Of a stretch of DNA of 5,521 nucleotides, positions 1-5,521 are shown piece after piece; position 1 is the first letter of the stretch, and every line of letters begins with the position of its first letter. The notes beneath the pieces were generated by a model that saw nothing but the letters and a program-made list of their open reading frames with translations, made no database searches and was not told the DNA's origin. Both the position numbers and the translations under genes were made by a program. The DNA is taken from positions 1 to 5,521 of the forward strand of contig DAOVXH010000134.1 of NCBI GenBank assembly GCA_030636255.1, in the 5' to 3' direction. Source of the DNA: Methanomassiliicoccales archaeon (GTDB taxonomy: Archaea > Thermoplasmatota > Thermoplasmata > SG8-5).

Positions 1-14
1 CGAGGACGTATCAT
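1..14 (-). CDS. Start of a downstream gene, cut by the window edge
   Basis: Only the first codons are visible (Met-Ile-Arg-Pro, then the edge). The ATG at 14-12 overlaps the TGA stop of the riboflavin kinase at 13-11, giving the ATGA arrangement typical of translationally coupled genes. The product cannot be identified from four residues. In several archaea the RbkR-type kinase is followed by ribB (3,4-dihydroxy-2-butanone 4-phosphate synthase), so a riboflavin synthesis gene is a reasonable guess from context only. The ATG could also be coincidental. Confidence 0.35.
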
Positions 15-670
15 CTTAATTCAATCTTAACCTGGATACTGTCTCCATCTTTTAGCTTCAGTTTTTTCCGTAACTGGCCTGCTGATATTATTTCCAGAAC
101 ATCAGTGTGATGGCTCCTGTCAGGAATAATAATAGCACATTCTATTTTACTAATTAAAACAGGTATACAATCTGCCTTGCCGAAGGTTCGTCCCTGGGCC
201 TCGAAGCCACCTATCTGGATGGTGGCAGAATCTGGCAGCAGATCAAGCTTTGAATATTCCTCCGGTGTGACAGTGATATTAAGTGTTCCTGGGAACGGTT
301 TGAATCCTAATTTTTTTTCGATTTGAGTGAGGTATTCTTCCTGAGCCAGATAATACTGACCTTCCCCAAGGCCACTGGAAATTTTTCCGGTTATCTCAAT
401 ATCCTGTGCTTCCTGGAATATTCTTTGATAATCTCCATATTCTTTTCGTAGTAATGCCAGTCCTTCCCTGGTAATGAGAATGTCCTGGCCCCGAGAACCG
501 CCTCTGCGGCGTTTGATAAGCTCCTTTTCTGATAGCTTGACAAGCCTATTGGAGGCCATTTGCTGACTTATGCCCAGTTCCTTGCCAAAGGTCCTTGTAG
601 ATATTGATATAAACTCCTTTGAGGCGCCTTTGAGTGCCAGGGCTTTCAGTGTGGGTATGACATAACTCAT
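11..670 (-). CDS. rbkR: CTP-dependent riboflavin kinase with N-terminal winged-helix regulator domain (RbkR type)
   Basis: This protein phosphorylates riboflavin to FMN in the cytoplasm. The archaeal kinase family uses CTP and is unrelated to bacterial RibF. The 219 residues form two parts. Residues about 1-85 are a MarR-like winged helix: the helix-turn-helix is around 27-47 (FGKELGISQQMASNRL) and is followed by a basic wing (KRRRGGSRG, 53-61). Residues about 92-219 are the kinase barrel, with the glycine-rich GLGEGQYY (100-107), the PFPGTLNI motif (125-132), RSHH (185-188) and a C-terminal barrel segment ending in SIQVKIELR. The length matches the fused form; the stand-alone kinase is about 130-140 residues. 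In studied archaea RbkR also represses or activates riboflavin genes, so autoregulation is plausible but is inference here. The ATG at 670-668 is chosen because the helix-turn-helix domain needs almost all of the N-terminus. The gene diverges from the RecJ-like gene and probably couples to a gene at the left edge through an ATGA overlap. Confidence 0.92.
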   Translation of the reverse strand: MSYVIPTLKALALKGASKEFISISTRTFGKELGISQQMASNRLVKLSEKELIKRRRGGSRGQDILITREGLALLRKEYGDYQRIFQEAQDIEITGKISSGLGEGQYYLAQEEYLTQIEKKLGFKPFPGTLNITVTPEEYSKLDLLPDSATIQIGGFEAQGRTFGKADCIPVLISKIECAIIIPDRSHHTDVLEIISAGQLRKKLKLKDGDSIQVKIELR

Positions 671-693
671 TCTGCGGGAATTACCTTTCAGCC

Positions 694-700
694 TAATATT
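694..700 (-). promoter_or_regulatory. Possible TATA box of the riboflavin kinase gene
   Basis: The minus strand reads AATATTA here, preceded by the A/C-rich CCAAACC. Its centre lies about 27 bases upstream of the ATG, the usual distance from an archaeal TATA box to the transcription start. Transcription would then begin at or next to the start codon, giving a leaderless or nearly leaderless mRNA. A weak AGGT further upstream of the ATG is spaced too far (12 bases) to be a good ribosome binding site, which agrees with this. The match is short and the region is AT-rich, so the call is tentative. Confidence 0.3.
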
Positions 701-769
701 GGTTTGGTTGATTGTATGATTTTCTCAAGTGGCCCGCCCCAGCTTCGCTTCATCCCCCCACCCAAGCTC

Positions 770-809
770 CTGCGCTGCCAATTACTTTTTTTTAGACCGA
801 ACTGCGCTG
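770..809. repeat. Direct repeat CTGCGCTG, two copies
   Basis: CTGCGCTG occurs at 770-777 and again at 802-809, start-to-start distance 32 bases, about three helical turns. The flanking bases differ. Same-face spacing would suit a protein binding twice, but two 8-mers in a skewed region could also be chance. Confidence 0.4.
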
Positions 810-845
810 GATCACCCTCCAAAAAGAAGTATAGGGGTAAGCAAG

Positions 846-910
846 AAAAACTCGGGTGACCCTGCTCGTTCGGCCAACAGATGGCCGTATAACCCTGCTT
901 ATCCACCCAA
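846..910 (-). ncRNA. Possible structured RNA ending in a U-tract
   Basis: On the minus strand, UUGGGUGG (910-903) can pair with UCACCCGA (859-852), giving eight pairs that include two G-U wobbles. One base later comes UUUUU (850-846), resembling a terminator end. Inside sits a second hairpin (893-868) with a 5-bp CGGCC/GGCCG stem, a 7-base loop and a 3-bp stem extension beyond a 3-base bulge. On the plus strand the two wobble positions become C-A mismatches, which favours the minus strand. The RNA might begin further upstream, including the 959-920 hairpin. No known RNA family is recognised, and the frequent short C and G runs here make chance pairing fairly likely. Confidence 0.25.
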
Positions 911-929
911 CCCCCGCTCACCTGCTCGG
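859..929. repeat. Three short (A/C)CCTGCT blocks
   Basis: ACCCTGCTCG (859-868), ACCCTGCTT (892-900) and CACCTGCTCGG (919-929) share the core CCTGCT, with cores 33 and 27 bases apart. They lie inside the hairpin-rich part of the intergenic region. They are too short and too unevenly spaced for a CRISPR array. They may be protein binding sites, remnants of a degenerate tandem repeat, or a by-product of the C-rich composition. Confidence 0.35.
868..893. other. Hairpin with CGGCC/GGCCG stem
   Basis: CGGCC (871-875) pairs with GGCCG (883-887) around a 7-base loop. GTT (868-870) pairs with AAC (891-893) beyond a 3-base bulge (888-890). The pairing works on either strand. The bulge lacks the tandem G-A pairs of a kink-turn. 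Confidence 0.45.
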
Positions 930-959
930 AGCGATATCGCTATGTTCTTTAGGGCAGGT
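920..959. other. Nested hairpin reaching the RecJ-like start codon
   Basis: ACCTGC (920-925) is complementary to GCAGGT (954-959), and between them lies the 12-base perfect palindrome AGCGATATCGCT (930-941). In RNA this could fold as an outer 6-bp stem with an inner 4-bp stem and ATAT loop. The 3' arm covers the purine-rich AGGGCAGG just before the TTG and the first T of that codon, so a folded leader could mask the start. It could equally be a DNA dyad for a regulator. Confidence 0.4.
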
Positions 960-2380
960 TGTTTATCCCGGCTGTGAAAGAGTTAGCCGAAAAAGCAGCC
1001 AGCCGCCTGAGGGAAGCCTCAAAAGTGATTGTAGTAAGCCATATTGATGCAGACGGTCTATCATCCGCCGGAATAGCCAGCCTGGCTCTTGACCATATTG
1101 GAATGGAGCATGAGGTCAAGTTCGCAAAGAAGCTTGATGAGGCCTATGCTGACGAGCTCAGGGCCAGCAAGCCAGAACTTGTGTGGTTCACTGACCTGGG
1201 CAGCGGTTCTACGGATATTTTGCAAGACCTAGAATGCATTATCTCGGACCATCACAAACCAGTTGCCATGTCTGGCAGCAATACTAATAAAAAACCTAAA
1301 ACGCTTTTTGATTTTGATGATGTGCCAGATAGTGATTTTATACAGGTAAATCCTCATTTTGTTGGCCGGGACGGAAGCAATGACATAAGCGGCGCTGGAG
1401 CGGCCTACCTTGTTGCCAAGGCCCTTGACCCGGAACTTCGGAAACTTGCTCATCTAGCCATTGTGGGTGCTGTGGGGGACATGCAAGATAGGGAATTAGG
1501 ACGATTGCAGGGCACCAACCGGGAAATACTGGCAGATGCTGAAAATTTCGGCGTCATCGAGACTATTGAAGATGTTAATTTATTTGGCCGTGAGACAAGG
1601 CCGGTCTGGAAAATGTTACAATATGCCAGCGATTTGCAGATTAATGGAATAACTGATGATTATCGGGGCAGCATGGACTTCTTCATGGAATTGGGCATTA
1701 ACCTGAAGAAAGGTGAAAACTGGCGAGCCTGGGTTCATATGAATAAATCTGAAAAACGCCTAATAATTCGGGCACTGGCCGACCTTGTCTCTCCAGAAGA
1801 GTTCATTGGCGAAGTCTATATTTTACCAATGGAAAAGCCAGGCACTGAATTGCATGAGGCCAAAGAGTTCTCCACCCTACTAAACTCATGCGGCAGATAT
1901 GATGCTGCAGTAATCGGTCTTGATGTTTGCAAAGGAGATAGAAAAGAAGCACTGGATTTGGCCTATGGCTTGAGAAAAGGCCATAGAAAACAGCTTGTAG
2001 ACTCCATTAAAATAATGCAGGAAATCGGCATCACCCAGATGGAATTTATTCAGTTTGTTCATGTTGGAGATATGATTCGTGACACCATTGTGGGAACAGT
2101 GGCCGGAATGCTGTTCGGTTCTGGGAAAATTGACGACCGCAAACCGATTTTTGCACTGGCCATGGCCGATGATGGAATTAAAGTATCTGGCCGTGGAACA
2201 AGACAACTAATTGATGCTGGCCTTGATTTATCAGAAATAATGCGCCAGGCAGTGGAAAAATTTCATGGAGCAGGCGGAGGACACAATATCGCCGCTGGTG
2301 CTACTGTCCCGCCTGAAAAGGTAAATGAATTTTTGGAACTGGCCAATGAAATAGTAGGCCATCAATTGTCTAGTTCTTGA
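959..2380 (+). CDS. RecJ-like single-stranded nuclease of the archaeal DHH/DHHA1 family (GAN / archaeal RecJ type)
   Basis: A DHH-superfamily phosphoesterase predicted to degrade single-stranded nucleic acid using two metal ions. Characterised archaeal relatives bind GINS and are homologous to eukaryotic Cdc45, acting at the replication fork or in repair. All four DHH motifs are intact: HIDADG at 28-33, D79 in WFTDLGSG, DHH at 97-99, and D174 in GAVGD. The C-terminal DHHA1 domain carries GRGT (411-414) and GGGHNIAAGA (439-448). At 473 residues it matches the archaeal family rather than bacterial RecJ, which is longer. With catalytic residues kept, it should be an active nuclease, not a degenerate Cdc45-like scaffold. 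The start is uncertain: an in-frame TAG at 950-952 limits it to TTG 959 or GTG 974, and both leave the usual short helix before the first motif. The 3' end overlaps the convergent radical SAM gene by 11 bp. The choice of GAN over other archaeal DHH nucleases is by overall resemblance. Confidence 0.88.
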   Translation: MFIPAVKELAEKAASRLREASKVIVVSHIDADGLSSAGIASLALDHIGMEHEVKFAKKLDEAYADELRASKPELVWFTDLGSGSTDILQDLECIISDHHKPVAMSGSNTNKKPKTLFDFDDVPDSDFIQVNPHFVGRDGSNDISGAGAAYLVAKALDPELRKLAHLAIVGAVGDMQDRELGRLQGTNREILADAENFGVIETIEDVNLFGRETRPVWKMLQYASDLQINGITDDYRGSMDFFMELGINLKKGENWRAWVHMNKSEKRLIIRALADLVSPEEFIGEVYILPMEKPGTELHEAKEFSTLLNSCGRYDAAVIGLDVCKGDRKEALDLAYGLRKGHRKQLVDSIKIMQEIGITQMEFIQFVHVGDMIRDTIVGTVAGMLFGSGKIDDRKPIFALAMADDGIKVSGRGTRQLIDAGLDLSEIMRQAVEKFHGAGGGHNIAAGATVPPEKVNEFLELANEIVGHQLSSS

Positions 2381-3581
2381 GTTTTTGATACTCTTCATAA
2401 TTTTCTACTTTTTCAGTATCTCGAAGAGGATATGGCTGCGATTCCATAATCATTTTTGAGATATCATGGGCGTAGATTATGCCTTTATCGGTGAGCTTGC
2501 CGTCCTTGGAGATGAATCCAGATTTTTTTAGTAAATTAATTACTTTCTTCGGCTCTTTCACGAATTTTGAGGTGTCAGTAAAATCCATATCATACAATTT
2601 CCTGGCGAACTTTTGCCAGTCATTGATTTCTTCGGTTATATCTGTGACAAACCCGCGGCTTTTTCCGTCCTTGAAATCCTTCAAGTAAACTTCCAAATCA
2701 GGATTCACAATTTTCTGCTGGCCACATATTGAAAAGGCACCTGGCCCGAACCCGAAACAATCATTAGCCAGTTCATCCCGTAACAGATCATAAACATCAT
2801 TGCCCTTGGAGAATGCCCAGATGCCAGTTCTTGCATAACCGGCCTTCATCAAAATCTGGCTGGCCTCTTCAATTGCCATATACTGGTCTTTGTCTGGCAT
2901 TGCATCCTGGGTCTTGACTTTTCCCATCTCAATAAACGGGTAAATTGTCACCTGGCTTGGGTCCATTTCCATTGCTGCCCCTATGTCATCAAGGAATGAT
3001 TTTTTGTCCTGGCCAGGCAATCCAATCATGAAGTCCAGGTTCACCCACAATCCCCGGTATTTTACTTCCTTGACAAGATTGGCAATCTCTTTCCTGCCAG
3101 GAGTCATGCGGCCAGTACCTCTCAAGACCTCTTTATTCAGGCTCTCCACGCCGATGCTTACCTTGGTGAACTTCGCCAGTCTTAGCTCTCTGATATATTC
3201 TGGTGTTAATACATCTGGCAAAAGCTCGATTCCTATGCTGTCCACCTTGACCTTTTTCTGAATGGCATCCTTGATTTTTGCCAGCTGATGAACTGTTAGC
3301 ATATTCGGTGTTCCACCTCCAAAGTAAACCCAGCTGGCCTTTCCTTCAATAGATGATTTTTCAATTTCAGAAACAATAGCATCCACATACTTGCTGCACT
3401 TGCCAAAGTCATATGGCTCCTTGTAAAATGGGCAGAAATTGCATAATGCCCTGCAGAAAGGTATATGCACGTAAATCCCGAATTCATCATTCACAACCAG
3501 CTCTAGCTTATCAGCGAATTTGTATGTGGTCTTGTCAAATGACCGTTTCAGGAATCTTTTGCTTGTTGGAACTACTAACAT
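2370..3581 (-). CDS. HemN/HemW-like radical SAM protein
   Basis: A 403-residue radical SAM enzyme of the oxygen-independent coproporphyrinogen oxidase-like family. The 4Fe-4S motif is C43-x3-C47-x2-C50 in IYVHIPFCRALCNFC. It is followed by the SAM-binding GGGTP (88-92), SIGVES (142-147), NLDFMIGLPGQ (181-191) and GFGPGAFS (277-284), all in the family's order. A winged-helix-like C-terminal part follows (about 320-375). Genuine HemN has a fourth cysteine in CxxxCxxCxC; here the residues after C50 are P-F-Y, as in HemW-type proteins. A HemW-like heme chaperone or another radical SAM reaction is therefore more likely than heme synthesis, and no heme gene is nearby. The ATG at 3581 follows GGTAG about 6 bases upstream. 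The roughly 35 residues before the domain are longer than in many HemW proteins. The gene lies 49 bp downstream of DP2 on the same strand, suggesting co-transcription. The substrate cannot be assigned. Confidence 0.85.
   Translation of the reverse strand: MLVVPTSKRFLKRSFDKTTYKFADKLELVVNDEFGIYVHIPFCRALCNFCPFYKEPYDFGKCSKYVDAIVSEIEKSSIEGKASWVYFGGGTPNMLTVHQLAKIKDAIQKKVKVDSIGIELLPDVLTPEYIRELRLAKFTKVSIGVESLNKEVLRGTGRMTPGRKEIANLVKEVKYRGLWVNLDFMIGLPGQDKKSFLDDIGAAMEMDPSQVTIYPFIEMGKVKTQDAMPDKDQYMAIEEASQILMKAGYARTGIWAFSKGNDVYDLLRDELANDCFGFGPGAFSICGQQKIVNPDLEVYLKDFKDGKSRGFVTDITEEINDWQKFARKLYDMDFTDTSKFVKEPKKVINLLKKSGFISKDGKLTDKGIIYAHDISKMIMESQPYPLRDTEKVENYEEYQKLKN
2381..2413 (+). terminator. Possible U-tract terminator of the RecJ-like gene
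   Basis: Directly after the stop codon the plus strand has T runs at 2382-2386, 2401-2404 and 2409-2413 without a strong hairpin. Archaeal RNA polymerase terminates at such T-rich stretches. The sequence also encodes the C-terminus of the opposing radical SAM gene, so the T runs may simply reflect its lysine and glutamate codons. Confidence 0.3.
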
Positions 3582-3614
3582 TGCAATCTACCGGATTAAC
3601 CCATCTGTTTCGTG

Positions 3615-3630
3615 TATTAATTTTTTTTGT
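3615..3630 (-). promoter_or_regulatory. Possible internal promoter before the radical SAM gene
   Basis: In the 49-bp gap after DP2 the minus strand reads an A-rich run (3629-3622), resembling a B recognition element, followed by TTAATA, resembling a TATA box (centre about 3618). A start about 27 bases downstream would give a leader of roughly 10 bases before the ATG at 3581. The gene could thus be transcribed independently of DP2 as well as by read-through. The sequence is AT-rich enough for this to be chance. Confidence 0.3.
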
Positions 3631-5521
3631 TTAAAAGAAATCATCAAGTTTACAATCTTTCACTTTATCATTCTGGAACATGGAATCCATTCCCTCTTCC
3701 AGCATTTCAATGCGCTGGCTCACATAATTTGATACCTGGAAATCTTCAGCAATGGCCTTGCTCATCTCAAGATATTTCATCACACTGCCCACATGCACGG
3801 TCATTATCAGTTTGTGGCCGCATCTGCAATGTCCTGATAGTGGCATTCTCCGGTACTTGCTCCTGCACTTGGTGCATCTGACTTTCTGGCTGGAAAAAGT
3901 TCGCAAGTTTCCTATCATATCAGGAATAAAATGATTCTTTAGCAATCGTTCGGCAACATCCTTTTCGTCCACCGCGGAAATAAGTCTAGCCAGGTTGAGT
4001 TGAACTTGAGTTTTATCGTCCATGCTCTCCAGTGTCTTGTATGATGAAACTGTTGGGCCGGCGGAAATGTCGTCGGTATCAAGGGTGAATCCAAATTCCT
4101 CGTATTGTAAATTTGAACCAATGCGCCTTCCCACGGTGTCTATCTTCCCAGCAGATTCTAAATCCTTTGGGTCGGCATATTCCAGGCCACCCTCGTAAAC
4201 CGCTAATTTATAATTAAAATCAACATCAATGGCATGGGCTTCCTTGTCAATCTCATTTGGGTCGATGCGAGTCATGAGGACAAGTGGCGCATCCATTCTG
4301 CCGCCGCGTTTTTCTGGTAGATATGATACTGAGAAGTTCAGTAAACCATCCATGAGCAGCATGAAACAATCCTCGTCACCGTCACAATTTCGGCGCTTTG
4401 CCGCATGGAAGAATGGGTGGGCATAACCAACCCTAGCCCTCGTGAATCCAATCAAGCGGGACAGCACACCGCCGGATGTGTGTGGTGAGAGCCCTAATAA
4501 TCCTGCACCAATCAAATCCTGGCGTTTTCTGGCATTATAGAACGGCTTCATGCCATAGAGTGAGACAAGAAGCTCGTCAATGAAATGTGAGACCTGAAGG
4601 AAATAATCTCCTCCATTGTCTGGCAGCACAATGTCCTGGCTCCGCATTTCCACAATCTGGCAGTCATTTTTCAGTGGTTTGCCATGAATGTCTTTTTCAT
4701 ATCCAAGTTCTTTGAGCTTCTCGATGCTGGTATCAATTTCCTTGGGCTTGAAATGTGTAAGAGGCGCATCAGTGCAGTCGAATCTGGAGGTTCCGTCCTT
4801 GAACACGAAAACATCATGCTTTGCCCGGAGGACTGCCTTTTCCGGCATCTCTGGTGTTTTATTCTTGGAAATCATGCCCTGGACACCCTTGACCTTTGGC
4901 ATCTGGCTAAGTTTTAATTTCTCTCGGGAATGCCGAATTGTCCAGTACGCGTCTACGGTTTGCTCCTCCACCCTTTTGGTGGGTATTGTGTGGCCCCCGC
5001 ATTCGCAGAGCGGAAGGAAACCGGTCTCGCCGCAGTCCATGCACTTTCTGACACCAAGGGCAATCTTGTACTTGCCAGTGCCCTCTGCTGCCTTTGACAG
5101 AAGCCTTTGAGGGCCGCCGGCGGTTCCAACAGGGAACAAACCATGAACTGGGGGCTTCATTTTTCTGACGGCAGCTTTTTCTGGCCTTGCCATCCTTGCC
5201 CCTATCAATGTCCCCAAACGGTCCAAAATTTTAAAGCTAGCAAGTTTTGAAACATAATCCAATGTATTTTCAAAATTTCCCTTGGGCAATTTACCTATTT
5301 TCCCATCAGGAACAATGCCCAGAGAAGGATAAAGTGCCTCTGCATTTTCCAGAATTAAATTATTATTACTAACAATATATGGAATACCAAGCTCCATGAA
5401 GGCATGCCTTGTGATTTCAGTATCTGGCAATTGCACTTTTTTGTCTTTAATTTCTCCTTTTTCAATGAGCACTTCCCTGAGTTCATTGATTTCTTCCACA
5501 GTCAGGTTGTTCCATGCGAAG
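3631..5521 (-). CDS. polC: DNA polymerase D (polymerase II) large subunit DP2, C-terminal half, 5' end outside the window
   Basis: DP2 is the catalytic subunit of the archaeal replicative polymerase PolD; it works with the small proofreading subunit DP1 and the PCNA clamp. The reading frame stays open past the GTG at 5499 to the edge (upstream residues FAWNNLT), so that codon is internal; full DP2 is about 1,100-1,300 residues and about 629 are here. Numbering from the GTG, the double-psi barrel active site includes SPHTSGG (338-344), the hallmark NCDGDED (371-377) with the metal-binding aspartates D373 and D375, and GGRMDAPLVL (399-408). Zinc sites are C153/C156/C165/C167 and C542/C545/C558/C560. 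No intein interrupts NCDGDED, a site where some archaeal DP2 genes carry one. The last residues, DCKLDDFF, resemble a PCNA-binding PIP box but have Asp where Gln is usual. The radical SAM gene follows on the same strand. The symbol polC is used for archaeal DP2; it is unrelated to bacterial PolC. Confidence 0.96.
   Translation of the reverse strand, partial: FAWNNLTVEEINELREVLIEKGEIKDKKVQLPDTEITRHAFMELGIPYIVSNNNLILENAEALYPSLGIVPDGKIGKLPKGNFENTLDYVSKLASFKILDRLGTLIGARMARPEKAAVRKMKPPVHGLFPVGTAGGPQRLLSKAAEGTGKYKIALGVRKCMDCGETGFLPLCECGGHTIPTKRVEEQTVDAYWTIRHSREKLKLSQMPKVKGVQGMISKNKTPEMPEKAVLRAKHDVFVFKDGTSRFDCTDAPLTHFKPKEIDTSIEKLKELGYEKDIHGKPLKNDCQIVEMRSQDIVLPDNGGDYFLQVSHFIDELLVSLYGMKPFYNARKRQDLIGAGLLGLSPHTSGGVLSRLIGFTRARVGYAHPFFHAAKRRNCDGDEDCFMLLMDGLLNFSVSYLPEKRGGRMDAPLVLMTRIDPNEIDKEAHAIDVDFNYKLAVYEGGLEYADPKDLESAGKIDTVGRRIGSNLQYEEFGFTLDTDDISAGPTVSSYKTLESMDDKTQVQLNLARLISAVDEKDVAERLLKNHFIPDMIGNLRTFSSQKVRCTKCRSKYRRMPLSGHCRCGHKLIMTVHVGSVMKYLEMSKAIAEDFQVSNYVSQRIEMLEEGMDSMFQNDKVKDCKLDDFF

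Larger units (their letters stand above)
671..958. other. Divergent intergenic region, C-rich on the plus strand, with hairpins and short repeats
   Basis: These 288 bases separate the divergent riboflavin kinase and RecJ-like genes. No protein gene is convincing: the open frame at 688-921 on the minus strand has a GTG start, tryptophan- and glycine-rich low-complexity stretches, and no recognisable domain. The plus strand is rich in C runs (731-768 and 903-915), unlike the flanking genes. It contains a T8 tract (786-793), a repeated CTGCGCTG, three (A/C)CCTGCT blocks, and hairpins at 868-893 and 920-959. I found no tRNA T-arm, RNase P or SRP RNA signature that held up. Promoters for both flanking genes should lie here. 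Confidence 0.6.

Noticed and set aside
688..921. Minus-strand open frame of 77 codons in the intergenic region
   Set aside because: It has a GTG start with no ribosome binding site, a tryptophan- and glycine-rich sequence that follows the G-rich composition, and no domain I recognise. It overlaps the hairpins and the likely divergent promoters.
859..929. CRISPR array
   Set aside because: The repeated core is only 6-9 bases and the spacing is uneven; CRISPR repeats are usually 23 bases or longer and nearly identical.
671..958. tRNA, RNase P RNA or SRP RNA in the intergenic region
   Set aside because: I compared both strands with the tRNA T-arm, RNase P conserved regions and SRP helix 8. A segment at 887-907 loosely resembles RNase P region V, and one at 856-875 loosely resembles SRP helix 8, but the partner conserved regions are missing and the space is too short for RNase P with its other core elements.
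729..977. Plus-strand open frames at 729-977 and 856-1047
   Set aside because: They are proline- and serine-rich translations of C-rich DNA, and both run into the RecJ-like coding region in another frame.
1886..2206. Minus-strand open frame of 106 codons inside the RecJ-like gene
   Set aside because: It is antisense to the DHHA1-side coding sequence, and its translation shows no domain or plausible start signal.
4390..4410. Intein at the DP2 active site
   Set aside because: The hallmark NCDGDED and its flanks are continuous, with no splicing motifs or extra length.
4688..5110. Plus-strand open frame of 140 codons inside the DP2 gene
   Set aside because: It lies wholly antisense to strongly conserved DP2 sequence and its translation has no recognisable domain.
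5497..5499. GTG as the start of the DP2 protein
   Set aside because: The frame remains open to the window edge and DP2 normally has about 500-600 more N-terminal residues. A split DP2 cannot be excluded but nothing here supports one.

Overview
This is an archaeal window. The clearest evidence is the C-terminal half of the large subunit (DP2) of DNA polymerase D, an enzyme known only from archaea and absent from typical Crenarchaeota. Two further archaeal proteins agree: a CTP-dependent riboflavin kinase fused to a winged-helix DNA-binding domain (RbkR type), and a DHH-family RecJ-like nuclease of the GAN / archaeal RecJ type. Moderate GC content and compact spacing fit a euryarchaeote or a DPANN-type lineage. 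I cannot place it more finely from the sequence alone.

Layout from left to right. Bases 11-670 (minus) encode the RbkR-type riboflavin kinase. Its stop codon overlaps an ATG (ATGA) that probably starts another gene running off the left edge. Bases 671-958 form a divergent intergenic region that is C-rich on the plus strand. It has no convincing protein gene, but it holds several hairpins, short repeats and a possible small minus-strand RNA ending in a U-tract. Bases 959-2380 (plus) encode the RecJ-like DHH nuclease from a non-ATG start. Bases 2370-3581 (minus) encode a HemN/HemW-like radical SAM protein whose 3' end overlaps the nuclease gene tail-to-tail by 11 bp. Bases 3631-5521 (minus) are the 3' half of the DP2 gene, entering from the right edge.

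How the genes work together. DP2 (replicative polymerase catalytic subunit) and the GAN-type nuclease (associated with GINS in studied archaea) both belong to archaeal DNA replication and repair, yet here they face each other with one gene between them. The radical SAM gene lies 49 bp downstream of DP2 on the same strand. It may be read through from DP2, use its own A-rich/TATA-like promoter, or both; nothing in its sequence ties it to replication. The riboflavin kinase makes FMN and its fused DNA-binding domain probably regulates riboflavin genes, perhaps including the one beginning at the left edge.

I see no CRISPR array, insertion sequence, tRNA or rRNA, and no strong sign of a new multi-gene system. 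The least explained part is the 671-958 intergenic region.
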